From NCBI GenBank assembly GCA_021801345.1, contig JAJYYA010000041.1:1-64000 (forward strand): a DNA stretch of 64,000 bases, given 5' to 3'. The notes below the pieces were generated by a model, which was given only the letters and a program-made list of their open reading frames with translations, made no database searches and was not told where the DNA came from. The position numbers and the translations under genes were made by a program. Origin of the DNA: Nitrospirota bacterium. Lineage in GTDB: Bacteria; Nitrospirota; Leptospirillia; Leptospirillales; Leptospirillaceae. Shown here piece by piece: positions 35,487 through 44,642 of this stretch (position 1 is its first letter; every line of letters begins with the position of its first letter).

Positions 35487-36491
35487 GTGGCAAAGAGAAA
35501 GCTCTCGGGGCTCGAGAAGGCGGCCATATTCGTGGCGGCCGTGGGCCCCGAGGTGGCGGCGGAGATCCTCAAGCAGCTCGACATCAAGGAGGTCGGCGTG
35601 ATCTCGAGCCTGATCGCCCAGATGGGCGAGGTCAGCACCGAGGAGATCGACGAGGTGATGGGCGAGTTCTCGGTGGTCTACAAGGCGACCCGGGGACTTC
35701 CCCGCATGGGAGAGAAGTACATGCGGGAGATTCTCGAGAAGTCTCTGGGGAAGGAGCAGGCCGACCAGATCTTCGAGAGCATGAACGATCAGGAGGGGAC
35801 CAACCTCCAGTCGCTCAAGTGGATGGATCCCAAGTCGATTTCAAATCTGATCAGAAACGAGCATCCCCAGACGATCGCCCTGATCCTGAACTACCTCAAC
35901 CCGAACCAGACGGCGAACGTCCTGGCCTATCTTCCGGAGACGCTCAAGGCCGACGTGGTCTTCCGGATGGCGACGCTCGAGGATATCAACCCCCAGGTCG
36001 TCCGGGACCTCGAGGAGGTTCTCTCCACCGAGATCCAGATGATGGGAGGTTCTCTCACGAGCCTCGGGGTGAGCCGGATCGAGAAGACGGCCAACCTGCT
36101 AAACGAGATGGATCGCTCCACCTCGGAGGGGATCCTCGACTTCATCAGCCAGAACGACCAGGCGGTGGCGGAGCAGATCCGCTCCCTCATGTTCGTCTTC
36201 GACGACCTCGTCATGGTCGACAACAGGGGAATACAGGCCCTGCTCCAGAGCGTCTCCCGCGACGTTCTTACAAAGGCGATGCGCGGGGCCGGAGATGCCG
36301 TCAAGGAGAAGATCCTTTCCAACATGTCGACCCGGGCCCAGACGGCTCTCAAAGACGATATCGATTCGATGGGAGGGATCCCCCTCAAGGATGTGGAGAC
36401 GGCTCAGGCGGAGATCATGAAGGCGGTTCGCCGTCTCGAGGCCGAAGGAAAGCTTGTGATCCTCGGACGGGGAGGGGAGCAGATTGTCTAG
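35487..36491 (+). CDS. fliG: flagellar motor switch protein FliG
   Basis: The product has 334 residues. The start KLSGLEKAAIFVAAVGPEVAAEILKQL, the middle EHPQTIALILNYL, and the C-terminal torque domain (FVFDDLVMVDNRGIQALLQSV) with its charged helix are all present. The GTG start has GGAGGAG upstream. FliG couples stator force to the rotor and should bind a FliM/FliN C-ring; fliM is not found in this cluster. Confidence 0.96.
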   Translation: MAKRKLSGLEKAAIFVAAVGPEVAAEILKQLDIKEVGVISSLIAQMGEVSTEEIDEVMGEFSVVYKATRGLPRMGEKYMREILEKSLGKEQADQIFESMNDQEGTNLQSLKWMDPKSISNLIRNEHPQTIALILNYLNPNQTANVLAYLPETLKADVVFRMATLEDINPQVVRDLEEVLSTEIQMMGGSLTSLGVSRIEKTANLLNEMDRSTSEGILDFISQNDQAVAEQIRSLMFVFDDLVMVDNRGIQALLQSVSRDVLTKAMRGAGDAVKEKILSNMSTRAQTALKDDIDSMGGIPLKDVETAQAEIMKAVRRLEAEGKLVILGRGGEQIV

Positions 36492-37257
36492 CATCGGCCG
36501 TTCCTTCTCCGAGTGGAATCCCGAAAGCCTCCGGAAGGGGCCCTCTTCGGCAAGTGCGGGGGGGGCGACCCACTCTGGGGCTCCCGCCGACTCGACCGGG
36601 GGACGGTCTCCCAAAAAGGAGCCGCAGGAGAGGAAGAAAAACTCCCAGGAGCCCGCGGGAAAGGACGAGAACCCCGAGGACCCAGAGCTCTTTGCCCTCT
36701 CCGAGCGGATGGCGGAGGTCGAGGCGCGGGCGCGGAAGGAAGGCTTTGAGGCGGGGTACGCGGACGGCCAGAAGAAAATTTCGGAGGATCTGGCCCCCCT
36801 CCGGGAGTCCTGGCTGGCCTGGGCCGACGGGGTCGGCTCCTTCGAGGAGAAGCGTCTTGAGGCCTTGGCCCCCCGTCTGGTGTCGATCCTCGAGAAGGCC
36901 TTCGAGAAGATCCTGGGAGAGCGTCTGGCCACTCCCGAGGGCCTCCGGAGCCTTCTGGGACGGCTGGTTCGGGAGTACGCCGCGGGGAGAACGGCCGATC
37001 TCCTGACGTCTTTTGAGGACTTCCAGCTTGTGTCCCGCTTCGATCCGGGATTTGTCTCCGATCTCGCAAGCCGGGGAGTTCGGCTTTCGGCCTCTCCCGA
37101 CCTCACCGGCCACCGGATCGAGCTCCGGTTCCAGGACCGGATCGTCTCCTTCGACCCTTTTGAGACGGTGGGAAGTTTCCGGAGCGCCCTCTCGAGGGGG
37201 GTTCCGGCCGAGAGCCTAGCGGAAGAGGAGGGGGGCGATGCCAACAATCGGCCTTGA
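36484..37257 (+). CDS. fliH: flagellar export ATPase regulator FliH
   Basis: The product has 257 residues. A low-complexity charged N-terminus is followed by ARARKEGFEAGYADGQKKI and a helical C-terminal V-ATPase E-like domain, typical of FliH. The TTG start overlaps the fliG stop, with GGAGGGGAG upstream. It binds and restrains FliI, whose gene overlaps its 3' end by 20 bases. Confidence 0.88.
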   Translation: MSSIGRSFSEWNPESLRKGPSSASAGGATHSGAPADSTGGRSPKKEPQERKKNSQEPAGKDENPEDPELFALSERMAEVEARARKEGFEAGYADGQKKISEDLAPLRESWLAWADGVGSFEEKRLEALAPRLVSILEKAFEKILGERLATPEGLRSLLGRLVREYAAGRTADLLTSFEDFQLVSRFDPGFVSDLASRGVRLSASPDLTGHRIELRFQDRIVSFDPFETVGSFRSALSRGVPAESLAEEEGGDANNRP

Positions 37258-38608
37258 TCCCGAGGTCGGCCAACAGTGGCTCGACACGGTGGCGACATCC
37301 ATGGAGAACTCCCTCTCCGACTTCATTCCGGAGCAGGAGGGGGGACTTGTCGTCCAGGGGGTGGGTCTCATGATCGAGGCCAAGGGGATGAGCCTCGGAA
37401 TCGGGGAGATCTGCACACTCCTCTCCGACCCTCCGGTCGATGCCGAAGTCGTGGGGTTCCGGGAGGGGCGGACCCTTCTCATGCCCCTGGGCGACCTCGA
37501 GGGGGTTCGTCCCGGGACCCGGCTGGTCCGGAAGAGCCGGATCACCTCGGTCCGGCTCTCCCCTTTGTGGCTCGGCCGGGTGCTCGATCCTCTGGGCCGC
37601 CCCCTCGACGGGCGACCCCTCCCTCCGGGAACGATCGAGGTTCCCCTGCGGGGCCGCTCCCAGAATCCGCTCCTGCGACGCCGGATCGAGAAACCGCTGG
37701 ATCTGTCCGTCCGCTCGATCAATGCGCTTGCTACCGTGGGAGAAGGCCAGAAGATCGGGATCTTTGCCGGTCCCGGGGTGGGGAAGAGCACTCTGATGGG
37801 GATGATGGCCCGGAACGCCTCCGTGGACGTCAACGTCATCGCCCTGATCGGGGAGCGGGGCCGGGAGGTCAGGGAGTTTCTGGAGAGAGACCTGGGGCCG
37901 GAAGGGCTCTCCCGGACGGTTCTGGTGGTGGCGACGGGGGAACTTCCCCCTCTCCTCAAGACCCGGGCGACCCACTTTGCCATGGCGATTGCCGAGATGT
38001 TCCGCGACCGGGGTCAGAGCGTCCTCTTTATGATGGACTCGCTGACCCGCTATGCCGGAGCCCTGCGGGAGATCGGACTGGCGACCGGGGAGCCCCCCTC
38101 CGCCCGGGGGTTTACTCCCTCGGTCTTTGCCCAGCTTCCCCGTCTTGTCGAACGGGCGGGCTGCGGGGAGGGACCGGGTTCGATCACCGGGATCTATACC
38201 GTGCTCGTGGAGGGGGAGGAGCTTCCGGACGACCCCCTCTCGGAGGCCCTGACCGCGATTCTCGACGGCCACATCCATCTCTCCCGGACACTGGCCCATG
38301 AGGGGATCTTCCCGGCGGTCGAACCGATGGCCAGCCTCTCCCGGGTGATGACCGACATCGTGGACGCAGATCGCGTCTCCCTGGTCCGGGAATGGCGGCG
38401 GCTCTATGGCCTCTACCGGCGCTCGGAGGATCTGATCCGCATCGGGGCTTACGTTTCTGGAACGGACTCCGAACTCGACCGTTCTGTGAGGCTGCACGAG
38501 GCGATGGACCAATTCCTTCGCCAGGGACGGGAGGAGCGGGTCGACCTCGAGAGCGCCTTCGCCGACCTTGCCGCCTCTCTCGAGGAGACCTCCCTTCCCG
38601 AGGTCTAG
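37238..38608 (+). CDS. fliI: flagellum-specific export ATPase FliI
   Basis: The product has 456 residues. Walker A GPGVGKSTLMGMMAR, the ALIGERGREVREFLE motif, VLFMMDSLTRYAGALREIGLA and the GSITGIYTVLVEGEE segment are the FliI/F1-beta type signatures. It powers unfolding and export of flagellar proteins with FliH and FliJ. Confidence 0.96.
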   Translation: MPTIGLDPEVGQQWLDTVATSMENSLSDFIPEQEGGLVVQGVGLMIEAKGMSLGIGEICTLLSDPPVDAEVVGFREGRTLLMPLGDLEGVRPGTRLVRKSRITSVRLSPLWLGRVLDPLGRPLDGRPLPPGTIEVPLRGRSQNPLLRRRIEKPLDLSVRSINALATVGEGQKIGIFAGPGVGKSTLMGMMARNASVDVNVIALIGERGREVREFLERDLGPEGLSRTVLVVATGELPPLLKTRATHFAMAIAEMFRDRGQSVLFMMDSLTRYAGALREIGLATGEPPSARGFTPSVFAQLPRLVERAGCGEGPGSITGIYTVLVEGEELPDDPLSEALTAILDGHIHLSRTLAHEGIFPAVEPMASLSRVMTDIVDADRVSLVREWRRLYGLYRRSEDLIRIGAYVSGTDSELDRSVRLHEAMDQFLRQGREERVDLESAFADLAASLEETSLPEV

Positions 38609-38648
38609 GGATCGGGAGTCTTGTCCGGGATACTTGGGAGGAATGTGA

Positions 38649-39107
38649 ATGGCCGATGGACGGTTCCGTCTCTCTTCGGTCCTCTCTCTCAGGGAGAGCG
38701 CGCTCGAGAAGGTCGAGAACGAGCTTGCGAGGATCGCCCGGGAGATCGCCCGCGAAAGGGCGGAGTCCGAATCCCTCGAGCGTCTCAGGCAGGAGGCGAT
38801 CGCCTCCTTCTCGGGGCTTTCGGGGGAGGATTCCGGGCTCAGGACGCCTTTTTACGAATGGCTCGCCCATATGGGGGGGCTGATCGCGGAGCAGGAGCGG
38901 CGGGTACGCCTTCTCGGGGAAAGCCAGGACCAGTGCCGCAAGGAGTGGCAAGCGGCCCGCATGGAGAAGGAGAAGATCCTGATCCTCAAGGAGCGGTTCG
39001 ACGGAGAGGCGCGACGTCGGGAGGGGCGACGGGAGAGGCAGAGCATAGAAGGCTGGATCGTGTCGAAGCGGACGCCGGAACAAGGCAGTCAAGAGGAGGG
39101 CCAATGA
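38649..39107 (+). CDS. fliJ: flagellar export chaperone/stalk protein FliJ
   Basis: The product has 152 residues, almost wholly coiled coil and highly charged (FRLSSVLSLRESALEKVENELARIAREI at the start), matching FliJ in length, form and position after fliI. It links the FliI ring to FlhA. The stop overlaps the next start (ATGA). Confidence 0.85.
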   Translation: MADGRFRLSSVLSLRESALEKVENELARIAREIARERAESESLERLRQEAIASFSGLSGEDSGLRTPFYEWLAHMGGLIAEQERRVRLLGESQDQCRKEWQAARMEKEKILILKERFDGEARRREGRRERQSIEGWIVSKRTPEQGSQEEGQ

Positions 39108-39574
39108 ACGGAAGAGCTACGGGAGTCAGGGTGCTGGCCGCGACCGTTCTGCTCCTCTTCCCGCTGTCCGGCAGGGGGTTCTCCGCCCCCGCAGGGGGGG
39201 CACCCTCCCAGACGCCCGCCTCCGTCTCCGACGGAAGCGGCGAGGAGCGCCGGATCCTCCTTATGAAGCAGGACCTCGAGAAGGAGATCGAGGAGAACAA
39301 GGCTCTTCTTGAGAAGATCGACAAGAGGCTCTCTCTTTACCGGTCGCTCAAGAAAAAAAGTGTCAGAAATCTCGTCAAACTCTACGAATCAATGGCCCCA
39401 AGGACGGCGGCCTCCCAGATAGACGTCATGTCGAAGACGCTTCGCCTGACGCTCTTTTCCGGGATGGATCCACGGAAGGCATCGCGCATCATGCGGTACG
39501 TGGACCCCCGCGTGGCGGCAGAGATCTCGGCCCAGATGGCCGGGATCCCGCCGACGCCGGGAGGCGGACAATGA
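39104..39574 (+). CDS. motE: MotE/YlxF-family periplasmic motor chaperone
   Basis: The product has 156 residues. A signal/anchor (VRVLAATVLLLFPLSGRGFS) is followed by a coiled coil (ILLMKQDLEKEIEENKALLEKIDKRL) and the MgtE_N-like tail KLYESMAPRTAASQIDVMSK...ASRIMRYVDPRVAAEISAQM. This is the MotE/YlxF layout, always found between fliJ and fliK. Family members assist the stator protein MotC or related motor parts. Confidence 0.82.
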   Translation: MNGRATGVRVLAATVLLLFPLSGRGFSAPAGGAPSQTPASVSDGSGEERRILLMKQDLEKEIEENKALLEKIDKRLSLYRSLKKKSVRNLVKLYESMAPRTAASQIDVMSKTLRLTLFSGMDPRKASRIMRYVDPRVAAEISAQMAGIPPTPGGGQ

Positions 39575-39598
39575 ACCTCCTTAGAAAGGGGCGCCGTC

Positions 39599-41119
39599 AT
39601 GGGAACCATCCTCTCCTCACCCCCCGCGGGAAAGCCGCCGGCCAACCAGGCCTCGTCTTCCGACGCAGCTCTCGCAGCCAAAAAGTCCAGGAAGGCACCT
39701 AAGGCCTCCTCTCCCGGTCCTTCGGGGACGGCGAAGAAAGCGGAGGAGCCGCGCTCCTTTGCGGCCGTCTACCGGAAAACCCTCGCCCCCTCCCGGACCT
39801 CCGGCATGGAGGAGTCCGCCGAGGCCTCTCCGGAAAAAGGGGCCAGGAAGTCCCCCCCGGCGGATCGGGAACTTCATCTTCGCCATGAAAAGAGCCGAAA
39901 GAAGAAGGTCCGGACGCAAGCGGAAGCCTCTTTAGAGCCATTGGTCGTTCCTGTGGGGGAGAAAAGCGCGAAGACGGCGCATCTTGCGGCTTCCCCGTCG
40001 GGGCGCTCGCCCTCCGGATCCGCCAAACCCTTGACTCCGGTCCTTTGGGGACCACAGAACGGCCGCGCGGCTTTGGAGAAAATCTCCGGAGGCCGCTCCG
40101 GGGAGGAGACGCCAGACTCTCCTGCCGCATCGAAAGTCGTTCCCGGAACCGATGCCTCCTTTGCCCGGGCGATGGGGGCGACGGCGCCTGCGCCCCAGGT
40201 CGCCAGGAAAGCGCTCTCCAGAGAGGCTTCCACAGGCGGAGAGAAGCCGGAAAAGACTGTCTCCAGAGAGGCGGGGAGGGCAAATGGCCCGGAGACGCTC
40301 TCCGGCGAGGCTTCCGGACTCTCCCTAAAGGATCTTTCGTCCGCGTCCGAAGGGGGCGGGCTCTCGACGGCCCCTCTCTTCTCCCAAGCGGCCCAGGCTC
40401 CGGCGGGCACGCCGGCCTCTGCCAAGCAGTCGATTCCCGACGGGGCGCTTTTGGCCTCCGGGGCCGAGGGGTCGGGTGTGACCTCCCTCGCCGGCGCCGA
40501 AACGGCAAAGGCCGAGCCTTCCGGAGCTCCCCCCGTTCTTCCCTCCGACCTCTCCGGCCGGGTCTCGACCTTGGCCTCGGGGGGCGGGGGACAGGTCGCG
40601 CTTGAGGTGCGCCCTCCCCATCTGGGCCCCGTCGGCGTCCGCGTCCATGTCGATCCGACAACGCGCCTCGTCAAGGTGGAGCTCTCCTCGCACGATCCCC
40701 ACATCCGCCATCTTCTCTCGGAAAAAGAGGGAGCCATCAAGGAAAGTCTTTCCCAGAGCGGATTTGTCCTCGACCGCTTCCAGGTTGCCTCCCAATCGGC
40801 CCCCGCCGCGACCGCATTCGATGCCGCCTCGGGCCTTGCCTCCCCGGGGGGAGCCCAAAGCGCCGACCTGGGGGGGAGAGGGTCGGAGGACTCCGGGAAC
40901 AGTCCGAACTCCCAAGGCGCCTCCACCGCCGATCCGGGCGCCTTTTCCCGTCAGGGGGCGAACCAGTCGGGCCGGGACCAGGGCGGGGGGCAGGGATTGG
41001 CCGGGGGAGGGCCGGCCGGACCCTCCTATGCGGGCGAAGAGCCGGAAGAGCTTCTCTCCGCACTTCCGGCCGGAGACAGAGGCCTGTCCCGGCAGGCCGG
41101 ATACCATCGCATCGCCTGA
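39599..41119 (+). CDS. fliK: flagellar hook-length control protein FliK
   Basis: The product has 506 residues. The long disordered N-terminus is rich in Ser, Ala, Gly and Pro. The conserved C-terminal substrate-switch domain reads ALEVRPPHLGPVGVRVHVD, then LLSEKEGAIKESLSQSGFVLDRFQV. It measures hook length and switches FlhB to filament export. It is placed just before flgD and flgE as usual. Confidence 0.88.
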   Translation: MGTILSSPPAGKPPANQASSSDAALAAKKSRKAPKASSPGPSGTAKKAEEPRSFAAVYRKTLAPSRTSGMEESAEASPEKGARKSPPADRELHLRHEKSRKKKVRTQAEASLEPLVVPVGEKSAKTAHLAASPSGRSPSGSAKPLTPVLWGPQNGRAALEKISGGRSGEETPDSPAASKVVPGTDASFARAMGATAPAPQVARKALSREASTGGEKPEKTVSREAGRANGPETLSGEASGLSLKDLSSASEGGGLSTAPLFSQAAQAPAGTPASAKQSIPDGALLASGAEGSGVTSLAGAETAKAEPSGAPPVLPSDLSGRVSTLASGGGGQVALEVRPPHLGPVGVRVHVDPTTRLVKVELSSHDPHIRHLLSEKEGAIKESLSQSGFVLDRFQVASQSAPAATAFDAASGLASPGGAQSADLGGRGSEDSGNSPNSQGASTADPGAFSRQGANQSGRDQGGGQGLAGGGPAGPSYAGEEPEELLSALPAGDRGLSRQAGYHRIA

Positions 41120-41144
41120 ACATTCGAATTCTAAGGAGACGGCC

Positions 41145-41984
41145 ATGATCGTCAAGAGCCAGCAAAACGACATTGCGACAATCCGGAAAGAGTCCGAAAA
41201 GAGGCTCTCTCCGTCGGCACTTCCTCCCCCGCAAAAGAAAAAGCTCGGGATGGAAGACTATATGAACATCATGATCCGGCAGCTTCAGTACCAGGATCCT
41301 TTTCATCCGATGGACAACCGGAAGTTCGCTTCCCAGCTCGCCCAGTTTTCGCAGCTCGACCAGCTCGTCCACATGAACAAGAAAATGGAGGGAATGGCGA
41401 GCCAGGGACGGGAGACGGACGCCCTTCAGATGGTGGGATTTCTGGGGAGAGAGGTCTTCCTGAAGGGGAACCGCTTCATCAAGGACCCTCACGGGGAGGC
41501 GACTCTCGTCTTCCATCTCGACCGGCCGGCGCACAACGCGACCGTTTATGTCTACGGAGCCAGGCACTCGCTTGTGCGGAGCTTCAAGGTGGGCCCCATG
41601 GATGCGGGCGATCAGCATGTGGCCTGGGATGGCCTTTCAAACAAGGGAACAAAGGCTCCGGCAGGAGGGTACGAGTTCGAGGTGGTGGCCCGGGATGCGA
41701 AAAATCGTCCCGTTCCCGCAGCTCCCCTGCGGACGGGAGTCGTCACCGGAGTGGTTTTTTCAGGGAAGAAGCCCCTGCTCGAGGTCAATGGAGAGAAGGT
41801 GGACCTGACCCAGATCACCCATGTCGGAGTGGGACAGAAGGCCAAAAAGGCCCCTCCCGTCGACGCTCCCCAGGGGAGAACGCCGATCCCGACAAAGCTT
41901 CCCGCGGTGCCTCTCAGGCCGTCTGCCGGAGCCTATGCCAAGGCGCCGGGACGTCCGGGCCCCACAATGCACCATACGCTGTAA
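41145..41984 (+). CDS. flgD: flagellar hook assembly protein FlgD
   Basis: The product has 279 residues. The N-terminal LGMEDYMNIMIRQLQYQDPFHPMDNRKFASQLAQFSQLDQL is the FlgD cap signature. A Tudor/Ig-like C-terminus (GPMDAGDQHVAWDGLSNKG, the FlgD Ig motif) follows, then a Pro-rich tail. ATG 41145 has AAGGAG at the right distance; the longer in-frame reading back to 40602 lies antiparallel in phase to fliK and is rejected. Confidence 0.95.
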   Translation: MIVKSQQNDIATIRKESEKRLSPSALPPPQKKKLGMEDYMNIMIRQLQYQDPFHPMDNRKFASQLAQFSQLDQLVHMNKKMEGMASQGRETDALQMVGFLGREVFLKGNRFIKDPHGEATLVFHLDRPAHNATVYVYGARHSLVRSFKVGPMDAGDQHVAWDGLSNKGTKAPAGGYEFEVVARDAKNRPVPAAPLRTGVVTGVVFSGKKPLLEVNGEKVDLTQITHVGVGQKAKKAPPVDAPQGRTPIPTKLPAVPLRPSAGAYAKAPGRPGPTMHHTL

Positions 41985-42056
41985 CGGCTCGCCCGGCGAA
42001 CGATAAGCCTGGCGGGTCACACCAAGGTAGCACTCATTTATTAAGGAGGATCGACC

Positions 42057-43433
42057 ATGGGTATCCTGTCGTCCATGTATGTCGCCAACAGCGGTCTCTC
42101 GGCCATGGGAACGGACATGTCCGTCATCGGTAACAATATCAGCAACATGAACACGAACGGCTTCAAGGCCGGACGGGCCGTCTTTGCCAATATCTACGGT
42201 CAGACCCTGGCCGGGAAGTCCAACGCCGTCGGCCCTTCCCAGCCGGGCTCGGGCGTCTATGTCGAGTCGATCGAGCCGCTCTTCACCCAAGGGTCGGTCC
42301 AGACCACGAGCAATGCCCTCGACCTCGCCATCCAGGGGAACGGGTTCTTCTCCTTCCGGAATGCCCAGGGGGCGACCCTTTACGGAAGAAACGGAGCCCT
42401 CTCGCTCGATCGCAACGGAAAGATCGTCGACCAGGGAGGACACATTCTCCAGGGGTACGGGGCCGATGCCCGGGGCAAGATCCTGCCCAAGATCGGCGAT
42501 CTGGGCGTTCCCCAGTCGACCATTCCGCCCAAGGCGTCCCAGAATGTCTATTCGCGGATCAACCTCGATGCGAACATGACGGAAAAGCTCAAGACCGGCA
42601 AGACCTTCTCGAAGTCGAGCAACATCTTCGACTCTTTGGGAATCGAACACCTGCTCACCTACAAGTTCCATCCGACAAACCAGGTCGGGGTCTGGGCGGT
42701 GGAGGCGACGCTCGACGGCGCGACCCTGTCGAAAGGGGGCGGGTCGGTCTCCTACGTGCCCTCAACCGGAGGCAAGCCCGTCACCCTCAAGGGGATGGTC
42801 GCAAGCGTCGCTTTCGACGGAAACGGGAATGTCGAGACGGTGAGCTACGGAGGCTCGAAGGTCTCGAAGACCCTCGACGGAGTGGACAACGTGACCTACA
42901 CGATGGCCCTTAAGGACAAGGCCAAGACGCCGGTAAACTTCTCCCTCTTTATTCCCAAGGCGGGACAGAAGGTGGCGGAGAACTCCAAGTCCGGAACGAC
43001 GCAGCAGGTGCTCGACCTCACGCAGTATGCCGAGCCCTCGACCACCATCGAAGAGACCCAGGACGGCTACAAGGCCGGGGATCTCTCCAATATCGCCATC
43101 GACAGGGCAGGAAGGATCGTGGGCTCTTTCTCGAATGGGACGGAGCACAATCTCGGGGCGATCGCCGTCTCGACCTTCAACAACCCGAACGGACTGGTCA
43201 GCGTCGGCGCCAACCTCTACAAGGAGAGCATCGGCTCGGGCATCGCCAATGTGGGGCGTGCGGGCCAGGGAGGACGGGGTCAGGTTCTGGCCAACTCCCT
43301 CGAACAGTCCAACGTCGATCTCGGTCGTCAAATGATTGACATGATCTCGGCGGAACGGGGATACCAGGCCAACGCCTCGGTGATCTCGGCCGACAACCAG
43401 CTCATGAATACGCTGTTGACAAGAATCGGGTAA
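42057..43433 (+). CDS. flgE: flagellar hook protein FlgE
   Basis: The product has 458 residues. The N-terminus ILSSMYVANSGLSAMGTDMSVIGNNISNMNTNGFKAGR and the C-terminus SLEQSNVDLGRQMIDMISAERGYQANASVISA are the hook-family termini. It has a very strong ribosome site (AAGGAGG, seven bases from ATG), in keeping with a high-copy structural protein. Last gene before the terminator. Confidence 0.97.
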   Translation: MGILSSMYVANSGLSAMGTDMSVIGNNISNMNTNGFKAGRAVFANIYGQTLAGKSNAVGPSQPGSGVYVESIEPLFTQGSVQTTSNALDLAIQGNGFFSFRNAQGATLYGRNGALSLDRNGKIVDQGGHILQGYGADARGKILPKIGDLGVPQSTIPPKASQNVYSRINLDANMTEKLKTGKTFSKSSNIFDSLGIEHLLTYKFHPTNQVGVWAVEATLDGATLSKGGGSVSYVPSTGGKPVTLKGMVASVAFDGNGNVETVSYGGSKVSKTLDGVDNVTYTMALKDKAKTPVNFSLFIPKAGQKVAENSKSGTTQQVLDLTQYAEPSTTIEETQDGYKAGDLSNIAIDRAGRIVGSFSNGTEHNLGAIAVSTFNNPNGLVSVGANLYKESIGSGIANVGRAGQGGRGQVLANSLEQSNVDLGRQMIDMISAERGYQANASVISADNQLMNTLLTRIG

Positions 43434-43462
43434 GCGTTAGTAAATAAAGGAGAAATATTCTT

Positions 43463-43505
43463 TGAGAGGCCCTTCGGAGATTCCTCCGGAGGGCCTCTTT
43501 TTGTT
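43463..43505 (+). terminator. rho-independent terminator after flgE
   Basis: AGAGGCCCT pairs with AGGGCCTCT, extended by a TCGGAG/CTCCGG inner stem, followed by TTTTTG. It abuts the next sigma-54 promoter. Confidence 0.88.
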
Positions 43506-43506
43506 T

Positions 43507-43522
43507 TGGTATGCGAATTGCT
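43507..43522 (+). promoter_or_regulatory. sigma-54 promoter for the fliL operon
   Basis: TGGTATGCGAATTGCT fits TGGYRYR-N4-TTGCW with both GG and GC elements intact. It shares TTGCTTATG with the flgB promoter. The fliL start is 79 bases downstream. Confidence 0.85.
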
Positions 43523-43600
43523 TATGATAGGTCAGAAGCGACAGCGCTCGGGGACAACACCTCCGGAGCGCACCAACGGGAACCCGATCGGGAGAGCGAG

Positions 43601-44113
43601 ATGGCCGAGGACGAGGGCGAGGAAAAGAAGGAAGAAAAAAAAGGGTCGAAGAAGCTGATCATCATCGCCGTGGCGGTGCTGCTTCTGCTGGGGGGCGGAG
43701 GGGGCTTCTTCTTCCTGCACCACAAGAAGGGAGCGGCAAAAAAAGGGAGCGGCGGCGAGGCGCACCATCAGCTGACCCCGAAGGAGATGGAGAAGATGAT
43801 CAAGGAGCACCCGATCATCGATCTCAAGCCCTTTGTCGTCAATCTGTCGGCTCCTGCCGGGGCGGCTCCCCAGTACCTCAAGGTCAAGATCGCGCTGAAG
43901 CTCGACCGGGCGGTGACGGCGAAGGAGGTCGACTACCGCATGCCCGAGATCCAGAGCGCCATCTTGATTCTTCTGGGCGCACAGACCGCCGACAGCATAC
44001 AGACGACCGGGGGCAAGCTCTCCCTCAAGGACGCCATCCGACATCGGATCAACGCCAGGCTTGACTCGGGCAAGGTAACCGACGTCTACTTCACGGAGTT
44101 CGTCGTCCAGTAA
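43601..44113 (+). CDS. fliL: flagellar basal body-associated protein FliL
   Basis: The product has 170 residues. A charged Lys/Glu N-terminus, one membrane helix (LIIIAVAVLLLLGGGGGFFFL) and a periplasmic FliL domain (IIDLKPFVVNLSAP, YLKVKIALKLD, LRH-like KDAIRHRINARLDSGKVTDVYFTEFVVQ) are present. ATG 43601 follows GGGAG; an upstream in-frame ATG at 43511 lies inside the sigma-54 promoter and cannot be used from that transcript. FliL surrounds the stator. Confidence 0.9.
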   Translation: MAEDEGEEKKEEKKGSKKLIIIAVAVLLLLGGGGGFFFLHHKKGAAKKGSGGEAHHQLTPKEMEKMIKEHPIIDLKPFVVNLSAPAGAAPQYLKVKIALKLDRAVTAKEVDYRMPEIQSAILILLGAQTADSIQTTGGKLSLKDAIRHRINARLDSGKVTDVYFTEFVVQ

Positions 44114-44180
44114 GGGGCGGCCGCCTCGGGCGGTCCCCGGAAGAGACCCCACATGAAGGCCCATCGGGCCGGGAGGAACC

Positions 44181-44558
44181 ATGGCAGAAGAACCGTTGGA
44201 TGAAGAGGCCCTGGCACGGGCCTGGGAAGAGGATCTGGCGAAAGGGGGACTCGAAGAGGAGAAGGCGTCGGAGCCGGCGCCGCCCAAGACCCACGAGGCT
44301 CCGCTCTCTCTCGACTATCTGCTCGACGTGCCGCTGACGATCTCGGTCCGCGTCGGAGAGTCACGGATGCTGATCAAGGATCTTCTCCAGCTGGGACAAG
44401 GATCGGTGGTCGAACTCGACAAGCTCGCGGGCGAGCCGATGGAGGTTCTGATCAACGACCAGCTGGTGGCCAGGGGGGACGTGGTCCTGGTGAACGACAA
44501 GTACGGAATCCGGCTCACCGATATCGTGAGCCCGATCGATAGGGTCAAAAGGCTCTAA
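44181..44558 (+). CDS. fliN: flagellar motor switch protein FliN
   Basis: The product has 125 residues. The SpoA domain LLDVPLTISVRVGESRMLIKDLLQLGQGSVVELDKLAGEP...INDQLVARGDVVLVNDKYGIRLTDIVS is canonical. It follows fliL by only 67 bases, with no fliM in between, although fliL-fliM-fliN is the usual order. The acidic N-terminal 35 residues are too short to supply a FliM-like middle domain. Confidence 0.93.
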   Translation: MAEEPLDEEALARAWEEDLAKGGLEEEKASEPAPPKTHEAPLSLDYLLDVPLTISVRVGESRMLIKDLLQLGQGSVVELDKLAGEPMEVLINDQLVARGDVVLVNDKYGIRLTDIVSPIDRVKRL

Positions 44559-44642
44559 CACGGATTGCGGAGATCCCCGGAAGTGCCGGGAGTCTCAAAA
44601 AACACGGCGTCCAGGACTGGGCGCCAGACGGAGGAATGCACG

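Noticed and set aside
40602-41144. N-terminal extension of FlgD overlapping fliK
   Set aside because: The extension is an out-of-frame reading of fliK. FlgD has a proper ATG at 41145 with AAGGAG, and its family fold begins there.
43511-43600. Upstream ATG of FliL at 43511
   Set aside because: The codon lies within the sigma-54 promoter, before the expected transcription start.
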